Program-made: the position numbers and the translations under genes
Assembly (NCBI GenBank): GCA_947488485.1
Contig: CANKZO010000047.1
Location: 1 to 13,540, forward strand
Length of the DNA stretch: 13,540 bases
From: Opitutia bacterium
GTDB lineage: Bacteria; Verrucomicrobiota; Verrucomicrobiae; Opitutales; UBA953
Reading direction: 5' to 3'
Notes under the pieces: generated by a model
Told to the model about the DNA's origin: nothing
Seen by the model: the letters and a program-made list of their open reading frames with translations, nothing else
Database searches by the model: none
Part shown: positions 12,598 through 13,540 of the stretch, in pieces
Layout of the letters: every line of letters starts with the position of its first letter
Numbering within the stretch: the first letter of the stretch is position 1

Positions 12598-13027
12598 GAC
12601 GGGGCGCGCTCGGGCGCGAGGGGGCATGCGCGCTAGCGCAAGGGGGCACGTGGGCAAGGCGACACGGGGACGCGGAGCGAAACCGCGAGAGGCCCGGAGG
12701 CTCAGAGGCTCGGTTGAACAGAACGCGGCGGAGCCGCGAGGGGACACGCTGGCAAGGTGACATGTGGGCAAGGGGAACAAGTGGCCGAACTCACACAATG
12801 GGGAACCGGAGACCGGAGACCGGATGATTGGCTGATTGACTAGGTGACACGTGGGCAAGGGAGGCAGCGGAGGAGCCGCGGGGGCCTGGAGCCGGCTGCC
12901 GAAGGCTGAATGGCTGATTCCCGAGGGGCTGATGCCCTGGTGGCTGTCACCTGTCACCCGAAAGCATATGTCCGAAGCTAACTTCCCGGTTTCCGGTCTC
13001 CCTTTGTGTGGGGGTCGGGGGATAGGA
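12598..13027 (+). repeat. Mosaic intergenic repeat region 4
   Basis: No gene is visible across 12598-13151. Pieces in order: family B hairpins at 12605-12618 (CGCGC-TCGG-GCGCG), 12627-12640 (TGCGC-GCTA-GCGCA) and 12671-12687 (CGCGG and CCGCG), each followed by an A-G-rich tail; the 41-base block (12683-12723) identical to 8450-8490; a CGCGGC-GGA-GCCGCG hairpin at 12724-12738; GGCAAGGTGACATGTGGGCAAGG words; the AACCGGAGACCGG piece, here with GGAGACC duplicated; the GTGACACGTGGGCAAGG word; and the CCGGTTTCCGGTCTCCCTTTG piece near 12988-13007. The long minus-strand open frame through it has Pro/Ser/Arg-rich repetitive translation and is not accepted. Confidence 0.8.
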
Positions 13028-13053
13028 GGGCGCGACGTAGTCACGCCCCTACC
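13028..13053 (+). repeat. Family A hairpin, one mismatch
   Basis: Left arm GGGCGCGAC, loop GTA, right arm GTCACGCCC, then CTACC. It is followed by the CGGCCACCG hairpin (13057-13076), the same order as at 8601-8649. Confidence 0.75.
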
Positions 13054-13089
13054 TTGCGGCCACCGTTCGGCGGCCGGGCGAGACAACTA

Positions 13090-13115
13090 GGTCGGCACGC
13101 AGTGCCGACCCTACC
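13090..13115 (+). repeat. Family A hairpin, perfect arms
   Basis: Left arm GGTCGGCAC, loop GCA, right arm GTGCCGACC, then CTACC. All nine pairs are perfect. Confidence 0.8.
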
Positions 13116-13125
13116 TAGAGACAGA

Positions 13126-13151
13126 GGACAGCACGTGGTGCTGTCCCTACC
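13126..13151 (+). repeat. Family A hairpin touching the DUF1552 gene stop
   Basis: Left arm GGACAGCAC, loop GTG, right arm GTGCTGTCC, then CTACC, after which the TTA (TAA on the minus strand) stop of the DUF1552 gene begins at the next base. All nine pairs are perfect. It could end that gene's transcript. Confidence 0.8.
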
Positions 13152-13540
13152 TTAAGAGAGCTTCTTCAACTCGCCGGTGCTGTCGCCGAGCTGGACGTCG
13201 CGGATGTCCATGCGGTTGAGCATGCTGACCCAGAGATTGTTCAGCGGGGTCTCCTTAGGATAGACGACGTGACGACCCTGGCGAATCGTGCCGCAGCCCT
13301 TGCCGGCGAGGATGATCGGAAGGTCGTCATGGTTATGACGGTCGCCGTCGCCGTTGCCGGACCCGTAGACGATCATGGAGTGATCGAGGAGATTGCCGTC
13401 GCCTTCCTTCACCGACTTGAGGCGCTCGAGGAGATACGCGAAGTGCGTGGCGTGGAAGACGTTGATGTCTTGGATCTTCGACAGCTTCACGGGATCGTGG
13501 CCGTGGTGCGAGATGCTGTGGTGGCCGTCACGCACGCCGA
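13152..13540 (-). CDS. DUF1552 domain protein, C-terminal part (runs off the right edge)
   Basis: The last 129 residues of a DUF1552 protein. The family is known from Planctomycetes, Verrucomicrobia and myxobacteria, is usually Tat-exported and about 430-470 residues long, and often sits beside DUF1592/DUF1588 cytochrome-type genes; its biochemical function is not established. Visible family pieces are GVRDGHHSISHHGHDPVKLSKI, NVFHATHFAYLLERLKSVKEG, NLLDHSMIVYGSGNGDGDRHNHDDLPIILAG and TPLNNLWVSMLNRM. The His- and Asp-rich pieces suggest metal binding, as in related phosphatase/sulfatase-like folds, though this is inference. The frame is open to the window edge with no start visible, so the 5' end lies outside. 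The stop is TAA at 13152-13154, directly beside a family A hairpin. Confidence 0.92.
   Translation of the reverse strand, partial: GVRDGHHSISHHGHDPVKLSKIQDINVFHATHFAYLLERLKSVKEGDGNLLDHSMIVYGSGNGDGDRHNHDDLPIILAGKGCGTIRQGRHVVYPKETPLNNLWVSMLNRMDIRDVQLGDSTGELKKLS

Noticed and set aside
12094..13086. 330-residue minus-strand frame
   Set aside because: It is antisense to the lipoprotein gene and then crosses spacer repeats; open only because the DNA is GC-rich.
8450..13151. CRISPR array in the repeat-rich spacers
   Set aside because: The repeats are not regularly spaced, are of several kinds, and have no equal-length unique spacers or cas genes nearby.

Overview
The window is GC-rich DNA that most resembles a genome of the Planctomycetes-Verrucomicrobia-Chlamydiae group, and I favour Verrucomicrobiota. 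The pointers are a C-xPSR-type sulfatase at the left edge, a DUF1552 protein at the right edge, a Tat-exported GH128-like glycoside hydrolase, several exported or lipoprotein genes of unknown function, and start codons that mostly lack a Shine-Dalgarno sequence. No tRNA, rRNA, CRISPR array, integrase or transposase gene is visible.

Layout. Positions 1-314 (minus) hold the N-terminus of an exported sulfatase, divergent from a GH128-like endo-glucanase at 466-1248. A spacer full of repeats (1249-1489) runs up to an 80-residue minus-strand gene (1490-1732). Next comes a plus-strand run of exported or membrane genes. These are a secreted two-module protein (1971-3206), a Sel1-repeat protein (3253-4095), a diverged paralogue of the first protein whose start overlaps the Sel1 stop (4092-5231), and a six-helix membrane protein (5396-6181). 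A fragment of a PD-(D/E)XK nuclease follows (6156-6569), then a possible structured RNA with a strong hairpin terminator (about 6690-6872), an unrecognised 488-residue soluble protein (6929-8395) and a short coiled-coil protein (8955-9146). A second plus-strand cluster holds two tandem paralogous membrane proteins (9626-10585, 10623-11585) and a lipoprotein (11593-12597). The window ends inside a minus-strand DUF1552 gene (13152-13540).

The most unusual feature is the spacer DNA. The gaps at 1249-1489, 8396-8768, 9147-9290 and 12598-13151 are mosaics of short dispersed repeats. I see two hairpin families. The first has 9-base arms, a 3-base loop and a trailing CTACC; the arms differ between copies but each copy still pairs with itself. 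The second has a CGCG-rich stem followed by an AGGGG tail. Hairpins of these families abut, closely follow or contain the stop codons of five genes. Longer shared blocks, one of 41 identical bases, link distant spacers. A separate pair of inverted repeats at 9297-9395 looks like a REPIN.

Genes working together: the 1971-6181 run and the 9626-12597 run both look like operons encoding envelope proteins, but no specific pathway can be assigned. The sulfatase and GH128 pair fits polysaccharide breakdown, which is common in this group. Calls rest on reading the sequence alone, with no database search.
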